Assembly: GCA_002700865.1 (NCBI GenBank)
Contig: PAFB01000075.1
Location: 1 to 9,898 of the forward strand
DNA: 9,898 bases
Reading direction: 5' to 3'
DNA from: Rhodospirillaceae bacterium
GTDB lineage: Bacteria > Pseudomonadota > Alphaproteobacteria > UBA7985
Positions within the stretch are counted from its first letter, which is position 1. Each line of letters opens with the position of its first letter. Made by a program: the position numbers and the translations under genes. Under the pieces are notes generated by a model, which saw only the letters and a list, made by a program, of their open reading frames with translations, was not told where the DNA came from and did not search any database. Below, piece by piece: positions 1-6,935 of this stretch.

Positions 1-1926
1 GCTGTACTGTCTGTGCTGTTCAGCAATCGCAATGAGGACCAGCAGGAGGCACTGACGGCTGTCATTCGCGCCGCGCGCGCCGGTAATCACGTGCAGGCCT
101 CGCAGCTCGCTTTTACCCTCAAAACCCAGCCCGATGGCCTGCCAAAGCTGCTCCAATGGTTCTATCTGGTGGACCCCAAGACGCCGATTGAGAACATCGA
201 CCTCGCTGAACTGGACGCTTTCCTGACCACCAATCAGCATTGGCCCGGCACCAAGACCATGGAAGTGAAGCGCGAGCGGTTGCTGTCGCAGGCGCGCTCA
301 CCCGCCGAGATGCTGGAGTACTACGCGGCCTTTAAGCCGACCACAGAAGCCGGCCGCCGCCGCGCTTTGCAGGCTGAATTGCAGGCTGGCGATTTCGAGC
401 GGGCCGTTGCCGAAATCCGGCGTCAGTGGGCCTCCAAGCGCTTTGGTTTCCAGGACGAGCTGACCTTCGAACGCACCTTTGCTGACTACCTGCGAGAGGA
501 AGACTACCGCGCGCGGGTTTCGCACCTGCTCATGAACAAACAAAGGGCGGACGCCCGGCGCTATTACCCTAAGCTTAACGAGGAATGGCAGGCTTTCGCT
601 CAAGCGCTGGATGACCATATCGGCGGGGACAGCACGCGAAAAGACGCCCTGCCCGTGGGTTTCCAGCGGCACCCTGCCTTTGTGCTGCCTGAACTCCTCG
701 CTCTGGATGCCGAAGGGAAGCACGCCGAAGCTCAGACCGCCTTGGGACGCATTCCGGCAGCGCTGCGTTTGCCTGATTTGGAATGGCGCGCGCGGCATAT
801 CCTGATCCGCCAAGCGCTGAAAGAGCAGAAGTTTGACCTCGCGCTGGGACTGGCGCAGCGGCACGGTTTAGAGGTCGGTGATGCCCGCGCCGAAGCCGAG
901 TGGATGAAGGGGTGGATCGCCCTGACCCGCCTTGGCCTGCCCCATCCGGCACAGGAAGCTTTTGAACGATCGCTGGGATCTGCCGAAGACTTGCGGCTAC
1001 AGGATCGAGCCCGCTACTGGCTCGCGCAGGCGATGGGGGCGCGGGGCAACACCGAGGGCGCTGAACGGGAGTTGGAGGTCTGCGCGGCACACGCTCATAC
1101 CTTTTACGGTCAGGCCTGTATGAGCGATCTGGGCCGCAAGCTGTTTGAGTCCGATTATCCCCGAACGCACGCCAATAAGGGCCTGGAATCCGAAGAGATG
1201 AAAGAACTGGCGTTTTGGGCAAAAACGCTCTGGTCCATGGAAATCGGCTCGCTGGCTGAGCGATTTATCTTTGCCATGAGTACAGCGGCCCAAACCCCGG
1301 ACGACTTCGCCGCGCTGGTCGCCATGGCGCGTGAAAATGGCAAGCACAGCCTGACACTGACCATGGCGCGCAACGCAGCGGAACGCGGCCTCTATGAGCT
1401 TGAGTCGCTCCTGCCAAAGCTGACGATCGAACCTGCGCGCGGTCTGCGGGTCGATGAGGCTTTGGTGCACGCTATCGCCTGGCAGGAAAGCAAGTTTCAG
1501 ACTGGCGCTGTGAGCCGCTCCGGCGCGCTGGGGCTGATGCAGGTTTTGCCGGGCACGGCCAGAGCCATGGCCGACCGGCATGAGCTGGAGTTCAAAGAAG
1601 AAGCCCTCACGCGGGACGCGCGTTACAACCTTACCCTCGGCGCGGCTTATCTGCAGGACTTGCAAAGCCGGTTCAAAGATGCCGATTTGCTGGCGATTTC
1701 CTCCTACAACGCCGGGCCGGGCAATACCCAGCGCTGGATGCAGGAATTCGGTGATCCGCGCACGAATGCGATTGAGCCTTTGGTGTGGATGGAGAGCATT
1801 TCCTTCGGCGAAACCCGCGACTACGCCCGCCGCGTGACGGCACTGTACAATCTCTACCGCGCACGTTTTGCCAGTGGACCGGTTGAAATCCTGATGCCGC
1901 GCCACCTGCTCGGCTCACGCCGCTGA
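1..1926 (+). CDS. slt: Soluble lytic murein transglycosylase (Slt70-like, GH23), 5' end cut by window
   Basis: Periplasmic enzyme that cleaves the MurNAc-GlcNAc bond of peptidoglycan, leaving 1,6-anhydro-MurNAc ends. Counting residues from the GTG at 13, the C-terminal GH23 domain shows the catalytic Glu492 in WQESKF, the GLMQ motif at 507-510 and the YNAGPGNT motif at 565-572. These are the three hallmark motifs in order. Residues of about 1-470 are Ala/Leu/Arg-rich helical sequence, as expected for the U-shaped superhelical domain of Slt70; total length is close to E. coli Slt70. The frame is open to base 1 (AVLSVLFS precedes the asparagine-rich start) and the GTG at 13 has no ribosome binding site. 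The true start and the signal peptide therefore probably lie upstream, and the visible hydrophobic residues may be the end of that signal peptide. The family call is secure; the exact Slt subfamily is inferred. Confidence 0.93.
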   Translation, partial: AVLSVLFSNRNEDQQEALTAVIRAARAGNHVQASQLAFTLKTQPDGLPKLLQWFYLVDPKTPIENIDLAELDAFLTTNQHWPGTKTMEVKRERLLSQARSPAEMLEYYAAFKPTTEAGRRRALQAELQAGDFERAVAEIRRQWASKRFGFQDELTFERTFADYLREEDYRARVSHLLMNKQRADARRYYPKLNEEWQAFAQALDDHIGGDSTRKDALPVGFQRHPAFVLPELLALDAEGKHAEAQTALGRIPAALRLPDLEWRARHILIRQALKEQKFDLALGLAQRHGLEVGDARAEAEWMKGWIALTRLGLPHPAQEAFERSLGSAEDLRLQDRARYWLAQAMGARGNTEGAERELEVCAAHAHTFYGQACMSDLGRKLFESDYPRTHANKGLESEEMKELAFWAKTLWSMEIGSLAERFIFAMSTAAQTPDDFAALVAMARENGKHSLTLTMARNAAERGLYELESLLPKLTIEPARGLRVDEALVHAIAWQESKFQTGAVSRSGALGLMQVLPGTARAMADRHELEFKEEALTRDARYNLTLGAAYLQDLQSRFKDADLLAISSYNAGPGNTQRWMQEFGDPRTNAIEPLVWMESISFGETRDYARRVTALYNLYRARFASGPVEILMPRHLLGSRR

Positions 1927-2056
1927 AGGGCTTGTTTCGCGCACTGACACGGGGCGCGGGCAAGCCGTCGCTGGATTTACCCTCGACTTTGGCCGCAAAT
2001 CGTCACAGCTTCAGCCATGCCTGCGCGCGCCTGCGCGCCATTCGTTTTGACCATCA

Positions 2057-3070
2057 ATGAGCCACCCCATGTCACCAGCCATCGCGTCCCTCCCCGTCAC
2101 CTACCAGGACATTGCCGACGCCGCCGACCGCATACGATCTCTGATCGTTGAAACGCCTTTGTTGGAGGTGGCCGAGCTGTCTGCTGCGATCGAGGGGCGG
2201 TTCTTTGTCAAATGCGAAAACCTGCAGCGGACTGGATCTTTCAAGCTGCGCGGCGGCATGAATGCCTTATGTTCGCTGAGCGCTGGAGACCGGGCCAAAG
2301 GGGTCGTGGCCTACTCCAGCGGCAACCACGCGCAGGGCGTTGCGGCAGCGGCGCGTCACTTCGGCGTTCCTGCCACGATCATCATGCCTGAAGACGCTCC
2401 GGCGATCAAAAAAGCGAACACCAAGGCTCTGGGCGCAGACGTCATCACCTACGATCGCTATACGGAAAGCCGTGAAGCGCTGGGACAGGCGTTTCAAGCG
2501 GAAACGGGCGCCATGCTGATCCCGCCTTACGACTACTTGCCAACCATGATTGGCCAAGGAACATCGGCAATCGAGGTCACCAATCAGCTTCGCGCCAAGG
2601 GCCTGACTCTGGACACGGCGATTATCTGTTGCGGCGGCGGTGGTTTGGCGGGCGGAAGCGCGCTGGTGTTCAACACAACCTTCCCGCAAGCGCAAGTCTG
2701 GGCCGCCGAGCCGGACAGTCACGACGACACGGGGCGCAGCCTGAACCAAGGCGTGCGGGTCGCCAACGACCCGGAAGCACGCTCGATCTGCGACGCCATC
2801 GTGACCCCAACCCCCGGTGAAGTCACCTTCCCCGTGCTGCAGGCCTGCGGCGTGACTGGGCGCACAGCCAGCGATGCCGATGTTTTAGAAACCATCGCTT
2901 TTGCCGCGAACAGGATGAAGCTGGTTGTCGAACCTGGCGGCGCGATAGCCTTGGCTGTCGCACGGAAACACCTAACCGAATTGAAGGGTCAAACCGTTGT
3001 AGCCTACCTGTCAGGCGGGAACATTGACCCAGAGATGCTGGCGCGCGCCATGAGCACCTCAAACGCTTAG
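2057..3070 (+). CDS. PLP-dependent threonine/serine dehydratase or serine racemase homologue (fold type II)
   Basis: A 337-residue cytoplasmic enzyme of the tryptophan-synthase-beta PLP fold. The Schiff-base lysine is Lys63 in GSFKLRG, the SSGNHAQG loop at 88-95 holds the cofactor and substrate carboxylate, the glycine loop GGGGLAGG (193-200) binds the PLP phosphate, and SGGN (319-322) contacts the pyridine ring. There is no C-terminal ACT domain, so it is not a feedback-regulated biosynthetic IlvA. The stretch AAEPDSHDD (216-224) keeps Glu218 and Asp224, which align with the divalent-metal ligands of eukaryotic serine racemase. That points to the serine racemase/threo-3-hydroxyaspartate dehydratase branch. 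The exact substrate cannot be fixed from sequence. The ATG at 2057 has no clear Shine-Dalgarno; an in-frame ATG at 2069 is an alternative. It lies 130 bp after the transglycosylase, on the same strand, and 17 bp from a convergent regulator. Confidence 0.9.
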   Translation: MSHPMSPAIASLPVTYQDIADAADRIRSLIVETPLLEVAELSAAIEGRFFVKCENLQRTGSFKLRGGMNALCSLSAGDRAKGVVAYSSGNHAQGVAAAARHFGVPATIIMPEDAPAIKKANTKALGADVITYDRYTESREALGQAFQAETGAMLIPPYDYLPTMIGQGTSAIEVTNQLRAKGLTLDTAIICCGGGGLAGGSALVFNTTFPQAQVWAAEPDSHDDTGRSLNQGVRVANDPEARSICDAIVTPTPGEVTFPVLQACGVTGRTASDADVLETIAFAANRMKLVVEPGGAIALAVARKHLTELKGQTVVAYLSGGNIDPEMLARAMSTSNA

Positions 3071-3077
3071 GATTTTT

Positions 3078-3106
3078 GGTCGACTACCTAAGCGGCAAAG
3101 TCGACC
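3078..3106. repeat. Perfect 7-bp inverted repeat between convergent genes
   Basis: GGTCGAC (3078-3084) and GTCGACC (3100-3106) are exact reverse complements separated by 15 bases. The repeat spans the stop codon of the XRE gene and the gap to the dehydratase gene. A T-run (3073-3077) lies on its left side. It reads as A's after the hairpin for minus-strand transcripts, so this is not a standard intrinsic terminator in either direction. It could still form an RNA hairpin that protects both 3' ends; that is inference. Confidence 0.4.
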
Positions 3107-3525
3107 TCGTCGTCGTCAAATTCGCCTTCTTTGAGATTCAGGGCGCGGATCAACGAATAAACCCCGTCTCTGATCGATGAATCCTTGATCGCACCGTAGT
3201 GGTGGACAAGGCGGAGTTCGCGCTCGCTGAGGGCGGTTGGTGCCACCTGCGCGCGCGCGTGTAGATCGCTGCGGAGGTTCGTGATGCTGGCAATATCGTC
3301 CGCCATGCCTTCAAAGAAATAAGCCACGTCAACGCCGACGATACGCCCAATTTCCCAGAGACGGGACGATGACATGCGGTTCATGCCCTTTTCGTATTTT
3401 TGCACTTGCTGAAACGACAGGCCGAGTGCATTGGCCATATCTTCTTGAGTGATACCCAAGCTAATTCTTCGTTGACGCAGACGCTGACCCACAAAGACGT
3501 CTACTGGATGAATGTCCTTAGCCAT
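3088..3525 (-). CDS. XRE-family helix-turn-helix transcriptional regulator
   Basis: A 145-residue Cro/CI-type DNA-binding protein. The HTH_3 domain covers about residues 11-70, with the recognition unit ITQEDMANALGLSFQQVQKY at 25-44 followed by EKG. The remainder is a short helical tail ending in an acidic patch (EGEFDDDEVDF). This domain plus short acidic tail is a common stand-alone regulator type in Alphaproteobacteria; its target is not known from sequence. I chose the ATG at 3525 (MAKDIHPVD), which has GGGGAA about 7 bases upstream. An in-frame ATG at 3573 would add 16 residues unlike the family and would overlap the best promoter candidate. It converges with the dehydratase gene. The long AT-rich DNA upstream may hold its own operator, as many XRE proteins autoregulate (family knowledge, not shown here). 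Confidence 0.9.
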   Translation of the reverse strand: MAKDIHPVDVFVGQRLRQRRISLGITQEDMANALGLSFQQVQKYEKGMNRMSSSRLWEIGRIVGVDVAYFFEGMADDIASITNLRSDLHARAQVAPTALSERELRLVHHYGAIKDSSIRDGVYSLIRALNLKEGEFDDDEVDFAA

Positions 3526-3544
3526 TCTGGTTCCCCGATTTAAC

Positions 3545-3573
3545 TTTATTTGGCGGCATCGCACATTTTGCAA
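3545..3573 (-). promoter_or_regulatory. Candidate promoter of the XRE regulator gene
   Basis: On the minus strand TTGCAA (3573-3568) and AATAAA (3550-3545) are separated by exactly 17 bases; each matches the sigma70 consensus at 4 of 6 positions. Transcription would start near 3538, giving a leader of about 13 bases before the ATG at 3525. TTGCAA is also a palindrome. The hexamers are weak, so this is a suggestion only. Confidence 0.25.
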
Positions 3574-3668
3574 TTAGTAAACTCTTCACCCGGATTGCCA
3601 CCTAAAATGGCAAAAGACCCTACAAGAAGGAAAGGCAAGAATTCGCGCTAAGCGATAGCTTGAGCCGC

Positions 3669-3674
3669 TATAAT
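3669..3674 (+). promoter_or_regulatory. Perfect TATAAT box (-10-like), no matching -35
   Basis: TATAAT lies within otherwise non-coding DNA on the plus strand. The hexamers 16-18 bases upstream (around 3645-3652) do not resemble TTGACA, and there is no TG extension. In a 35% G+C stretch a chance match is quite possible. It is listed because a hairpin with a T-run lies about 100 bases downstream in the same direction. Confidence 0.2.
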
Positions 3675-3738
3675 CGGGTTAACGCATCATATTGATGTAG
3701 TCTAGTATAAACGGACTATTCATAGTGGCCGCTTGGGA

Positions 3739-3754
3739 GTATTTGTGTATTTGT
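3739..3754. repeat. Tandem 8-bp direct repeat (GTATTTGT x2)
   Basis: Two adjacent exact copies of GTATTTGT occupy 3739-3746 and 3747-3754. The repeat is short and AT-rich. It could be a slippage product or a protein-binding site upstream of the regulator gene; nothing in the sequence decides this. Confidence 0.5.
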
Positions 3755-3767
3755 GAATGTTTTTTCG

Positions 3768-3786
3768 CACTTTTAGTGATTTTTTT
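3768..3786 (+). terminator. Short hairpin plus T-run, possible weak intrinsic terminator
   Basis: CACT (3768-3771) and AGTG (3775-3778) pair around a three-base loop, followed by A and seven T's (3780-3786). A 4-bp stem is short for an intrinsic terminator and no gene on the plus strand ends nearby. It matters only if a small plus-strand RNA exists in this gap. Confidence 0.18.
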
Positions 3787-3896
3787 ACGCAATATCTACA
3801 ATAACTCTATTGTCTGACCAAACATGTTCATTGCAGTTGACTGCTTTTGTTTTAAAATTTCAGTATTTTTCAATTTTTACTTAAAAGTTTTCGTTC

Positions 3897-4970
3897 CTAA
3901 ATAGATATTTTCTGGCGAATTATGTCTTTAAGTTGCAAATATTGCGCTGAGCCTTCTTTTTCACCCCCCTGCTGAACGATTGGATTTCCCGAATCTGCGC
4001 CTTCGCGCACCTCCAGCGTCAGAGGAATCTCGCCAAGAAACTCAATATTTTTGGCGATTTTCAGTTTCTCAGCCGCCCCCTGTCCAAAAATATTGTGAAT
4101 AGTTCCGCAATTCGAGCATAGAAAACCGGACATGTTTTCCACCACTCCAAGTATCCTCGTCCCCACTTTTTCAAGCATAGAGACGCCCTTAAGGGCATCA
4201 ATCATGGACAAATCCTGTGGCGTGGTAACGATGATGGCTGAATCCAGCGCGCTCTGCTGTGCCAGCGAAAGTTGTATGTCGCCGGTCCCCGGCGGCAGAT
4301 CCACGATCAAGACATCGAGCCCACTGCCTCCGCCCCAAAGGGTTGAGCCGTATAGCTGGAACAAGGCATTTTGAACCATCGGCCCCCGCCAAACCGTTGC
4401 ACTGTCCTGCGGCACCAAAAAACCGATCGACATGAGTTCGAGGCCGTGGGCTTTAAGCGGGATCATCCGCTTTTGATCGTCAAGGTCCGGCTTGGCCTCA
4501 GCTCCGAGACCAGACAGCACTGGCACGCTCGGCCCGTAAATATCGGCGTCCAGAATACCGACCCGCAACCCATCCTGCGCCATGGCGACAGCGAGGTTGT
4601 AGGCTGTGGTCGATTTCCCGACCCCTCCCTTGCCGGAAGCAACGCCCAGGACATGCCTTGCGGGACGGGGCAAGTTGGCATCGGTTGGTTGTCGGCGTTC
4701 GGGGGCAGCACTGCTTTGCGGTGCCGGCTTTGTCGTGGTTTGCGTTGTGGTGATGATCTGCGTGCCGCTGACCCCGTCCATGGCTTGCAAAGCCTGCTCC
4801 ACTGCCGACTTCAACGGCGGTAAGGCGTTGGCACGGTCGGCGGGGGCTTCCAGCACCAGCCGGATCAGCCCCTTGTCTTCTGTCAGCCCCTGAACGTAGC
4901 CCGCGTCAACCAAGCCCTGTCCCTCTGGGGACTTGATGCGGTTCAATGTGTCACGTACCTGATCTAGCAT
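3897..4970 (-). CDS. mrp: Mrp/ApbC/NBP35-family Fe-S cluster carrier ATPase
   Basis: Cytoplasmic P-loop ATPase that carries and transfers [4Fe-4S] clusters to target apoproteins. Counted from the ATG at 4976, residues of about 1-75 form a MIP18/DUF59-like domain, followed by a Thr/Pro/Gln-rich linker (about 76-105). Then come the deviant Walker A GKGGVGKS (115-122), the DIYGPS switch region (145-150), Walker B-like DLPPGTGD (226-233) and the cluster-binding CSNC (287-290), which matches the family CxxC. Length is normal. Two in-frame ATGs exist, at 4976 and 4970. A GGAGG sits directly against the first but six bases before the second, so I place the start at 4970 (MLDQVRD, 357 residues). The gene is divergent from mobB, and its last stretch runs into AT-rich DNA. 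Confidence 0.95.
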   Translation of the reverse strand: MLDQVRDTLNRIKSPEGQGLVDAGYVQGLTEDKGLIRLVLEAPADRANALPPLKSAVEQALQAMDGVSGTQIITTTQTTTKPAPQSSAAPERRQPTDANLPRPARHVLGVASGKGGVGKSTTAYNLAVAMAQDGLRVGILDADIYGPSVPVLSGLGAEAKPDLDDQKRMIPLKAHGLELMSIGFLVPQDSATVWRGPMVQNALFQLYGSTLWGGGSGLDVLIVDLPPGTGDIQLSLAQQSALDSAIIVTTPQDLSMIDALKGVSMLEKVGTRILGVVENMSGFLCSNCGTIHNIFGQGAAEKLKIAKNIEFLGEIPLTLEVREGADSGNPIVQQGGEKEGSAQYLQLKDIIRQKISI

Positions 4971-5032
4971 GATCATCCTCCAGTCATGGAATGCACTATT
5001 CCCTGACTATAGAGCGACAGACGAAAGAAGGT
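4971..5032. promoter_or_regulatory. Divergent mrp / mobB promoter region
   Basis: With starts at 4970 (mrp) and 5033 (mobB) the two genes diverge from 62 bp. The centre holds CTATAG at 5007-5012, which reads as TATAGT on the minus strand (5 of 6 to TATAAT) and TATAGA on the plus strand (4 of 6). No good -35 is visible for either direction, so overlapping promoters are an inference from gene arrangement more than from motif quality. Confidence 0.25.
4977..4981 (-). promoter_or_regulatory. Shine-Dalgarno that decides the mrp start
   Basis: On the minus strand GGAGG occupies 4981-4977. It touches the ATG at 4976 (zero spacing) but stands six bases from the ATG at 4970. Only the second spacing is normal for ribosome binding, so the 357-residue form is favoured. 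Confidence 0.75.
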
Positions 5033-5581
5033 ATGAACGAGGTGGCAGACCAGCCAAACGCCATACAACCCGTTGTCATCGGCCTCGCCGGCTGGTCAGG
5101 CAGCGGAAAAACCACGCTAGCGCTCAAACTGATCGCTGCGCTCAAGGCGCGTGGACTGCGGGTGGCGACGATCAAGCATGCGCATCACGGCTTTGACGTC
5201 GATGTCCCCGGAAAAGACAGCTATGCCCACCGGCAGGCTGGCGCAGATGAGGTTGTGGTCGCGTCCAGTCAGCGGATTGCCCACATGATTGAAGCTCCCC
5301 TGCCCGACCCCAACCAGCGTCGAAGCTTGGAAGAACTGCTGCCTCGTGTGAGTGGCGCAGATGCCGTGGTGGTAGAAGGCTTCAAGGCCGGTACCCACCC
5401 CAAGCTGGAGATTTTCCGCCCCGAACTGCAAAGGCCGCGACTGCTGGGCGAGGTACCGAATATCCTCGCTGTGGCCACGCCCGGCGGGCTAAGCGATGGG
5501 CCCGCTGGCATACCGGTCTTCGATCTGGATGCAATCCAAGCCTCTTTGGACGCTCTACTCGCTCTGTTCCGCGACGCCTGA
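5033..5581 (+). CDS. mobB: Molybdopterin-guanine dinucleotide biosynthesis adaptor protein MobB
   Basis: GTP-binding P-loop protein that assists MobA in attaching GMP to molybdopterin to make the MGD form of the molybdenum cofactor. Counted from the ATG at 5033, it has Walker A GWSGSGKT at 20-27, the family stretch IKHAHHGFDVDVPGKDS at 47-63 and the Walker B region VVVEGFK at 112-118. Length is 182 residues, near E. coli MobB. The frame also opens at an ATG at 4991 (196 residues), but that start would leave only 20 bp to mrp. The ATG at 5033 has the purine run GAAAGAAGG just upstream, though closer than ideal. mobA and moeA are not in the window, so mobB stands alone here. It converges with the aminotransferase gene, with 22 bp between stop codons. 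Confidence 0.92.
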   Translation: MNEVADQPNAIQPVVIGLAGWSGSGKTTLALKLIAALKARGLRVATIKHAHHGFDVDVPGKDSYAHRQAGADEVVVASSQRIAHMIEAPLPDPNQRRSLEELLPRVSGADAVVVEGFKAGTHPKLEIFRPELQRPRLLGEVPNILAVATPGGLSDGPAGIPVFDLDAIQASLDALLALFRDA

Positions 5582-5603
5582 CGGCCCTGAACGCGCTGCA
5601 GGC

Positions 5604-6815
5604 TTAGGCCGATTTCGCCAACTCTGCATGCGCGCCGTGGCGGGACAAAAAAGCGCGGATGTTGCGCACGGCTTGTCGGATGCGGTGCGTATTCTCCACC
5701 AGCCCCAAACGAACATAGCCCTCACCGTCTTCGCCAAAGCCTACGCCCGGTGCAACCGCCACGTCAGCCTCCTGAAGCAGCAACTTTGCAAAGTTCATCA
5801 CACCCATATCCCGGAAAGGTTCCGGAATCGGTGCCCATACAAACATCGTCGCAGGTGGTGAAGGGCAGTCCCAGCCGCTGGCGTTCAGGCCGTCAACCAG
5901 CACGTCCCGTCGCTCGCGATACAGCGCGCGCATCTCGTCCACGCAGTCCTGCGGACCGTTCAAGGCCGCTGTAGCAGCGACTTGTATCGGGGTGAAAGCG
6001 CCATAGTCCAAATATGACTTCACCCGTCCCAGCGCGGCGATCAGTTCCCGATTACCAGCGGCAAACCCGACGCGCCAGCCGGGCATGTTGTAGGTCTTCG
6101 ACATCGAGGTGAACTCGACCGCGATATCCTTGGCACCGGGAATTTGCAGCACGGATGGCGGTGGATTGCCGTTGAAGTAGACTTCTGCGTACGCCAGATC
6201 AGAAAGCACGTAGATGCCGTGAAAGCGGCAAAAGTCGATGATCTGGCCATAGAAATCCAGATCCACCACTTCAGCGGTTGGGTTTGACGGATAGTTGATC
6301 ACAATCGCGACGGGCTTGGGGACAGCATACTCAACCGCGCGCCGCAGGCGGTCAAAGAACTCTTCGCCGGAGGACGCCGTGGGCAAATACCGCAGCGACG
6401 CCCCTGCGATGATGAAGCCAAAGGCGTGGATCGGGTAGGATGGGTTCGGGACCAATATGGTGTCGCCGGGTGAAGAAATAGCCTGTGCAAGGTTAGCCAG
6501 CCCTTCTTTTGACCCCAGCGTCATGATGGCCTCTGCCTCCGGGTCGATCTCCACGCCAAAGCGACGCTCGTAGTACCCGGACAGGGCCTTGCGCAGACCG
6601 GGAATACCCCGAGACGTCGAATAGCGGTGCGCGCGCGGGTTGTGCAGGGCTTCCTGCATCTTTTCGAGGATATGCGGGGCCGGCGGCTGGTCTGGATTGC
6701 CCATGCCAAAATCAATGATGTCATCGCCCTTCGCCCGCGCAGCCTGCTTGAGCGCATTCACTTCAGCAAAGACATAGGGCGGCAAACGGCGGATGCGGTA
6801 GAAATCATCATTCAT
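5604..6815 (-). CDS. alaC: AlaC-like class I/II aminotransferase (often annotated LL-diaminopimelate aminotransferase)
   Basis: A 403-residue PLP-dependent aminotransferase of fold type I, cytoplasmic. Visible motifs: DFGMGNPDQPP (35-45) near the N-terminus, NYPSNPTA (174-181, with the cofactor-contacting Asn), SDLAY (205-209, with Asp206 pairing the pyridine nitrogen), the Schiff-base lysine Lys240 in SMSKTYNMPGWR, and Arg369 in GYVRLGL, the expected substrate carboxylate binder. The sequence resembles E. coli AlaC (glutamate-pyruvate transaminase, 412 residues). Automated pipelines often call such proteins LL-DAP aminotransferase, but alanine synthesis from pyruvate is the better supported role for this branch. 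The start at 6815 (MNDDFYRIRRLPPYVF) fits the family; a GGGA lies about 10 bases upstream. It lies 120 bp downstream of the lipoprotein gene on the same strand. Confidence 0.88.
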   Translation of the reverse strand: MNDDFYRIRRLPPYVFAEVNALKQAARAKGDDIIDFGMGNPDQPPAPHILEKMQEALHNPRAHRYSTSRGIPGLRKALSGYYERRFGVEIDPEAEAIMTLGSKEGLANLAQAISSPGDTILVPNPSYPIHAFGFIIAGASLRYLPTASSGEEFFDRLRRAVEYAVPKPVAIVINYPSNPTAEVVDLDFYGQIIDFCRFHGIYVLSDLAYAEVYFNGNPPPSVLQIPGAKDIAVEFTSMSKTYNMPGWRVGFAAGNRELIAALGRVKSYLDYGAFTPIQVAATAALNGPQDCVDEMRALYRERRDVLVDGLNASGWDCPSPPATMFVWAPIPEPFRDMGVMNFAKLLLQEADVAVAPGVGFGEDGEGYVRLGLVENTHRIRQAVRNIRAFLSRHGAHAELAKSA

Positions 6816-6891
6816 CGGATTTTATCCCATTGAGCGAGGTATTTCACATCTCAACGGGATATTATTTTGAAAATCAAGGAAATTTACGCGC

Positions 6892-6909
6892 AATCCTGCT
6901 CACAGGATT
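6892..6909 (-). terminator. Hairpin after the OmpA-domain lipoprotein gene
   Basis: AATCCTG (6892-6898) and CAGGATT (6903-6909) form a perfect 7-bp stem with a 4-base loop, beginning 27 bases past the lipoprotein stop codon on the minus strand. There is no uninterrupted T-run after it in either direction, so it is at best a weak or Rho-assisted terminator, or a 3'-end stabilising hairpin. It lies in the leader region of the downstream aminotransferase gene. Confidence 0.4.
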
Positions 6910-6935
6910 TCACAGTCACAGACCAAATCCGGCCT

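Larger units (their letters stand above)
3574..3896. other. AT-rich intergenic region without a convincing gene
   Basis: This 323-bp gap separates the regulator gene start from the 3' end of mrp. Bases 3601-3900 are about 35% G+C by my count, against around 60% in neighbouring coding sequence. It contains a TATAAT box (3669-3674, +), a possible stem of GTAGTCT (3697-3703) with GGACTAT (3713-3719, two wobble pairs), a tandem 8-bp repeat (3739-3754) and a short hairpin with a T-run (3768-3786). The only start-to-stop frame I noted is a 14-codon one at 3607-3651 with no ribosome binding site. The mrp gene has no clear intrinsic terminator here. Confidence 0.6.

Noticed and set aside
575..1222. 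215-codon antisense frame, and a 188-codon one at 298-864
   Set aside because: Both lie wholly inside the transglycosylase gene and read as Arg/Pro-rich or otherwise unstructured shadow translations.
997..1905. 302-codon open frame antisense to the lytic transglycosylase
   Set aside because: GC-rich coding DNA often leaves the antisense frames open; the predicted protein has no recognisable motif, and the sense frame carries all GH23 motifs.
2267..2749. 160-codon antisense frame in the dehydratase gene
   Set aside because: Shadow of a gene with all catalytic motifs in the sense frame; Arg/Val-rich with no domain.
3607..3651. 14-codon basic peptide frame (MAKDPTRRKG...)
   Set aside because: No Shine-Dalgarno and very short; frames of this length are expected by chance.
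3817..3827. 11-base match ACCAAACATGT shared with 9266-9276 in the other AT-rich gap
   Set aside because: Several 11-base repeats are expected by chance in about 10 kb, and the flanks do not match.
4371..4823. 150-codon plus-strand frame inside mrp, and 95 codons at 4606-4893
   Set aside because: Antisense to the Walker A and linker coding region; Cys/Arg-rich shadow translations.
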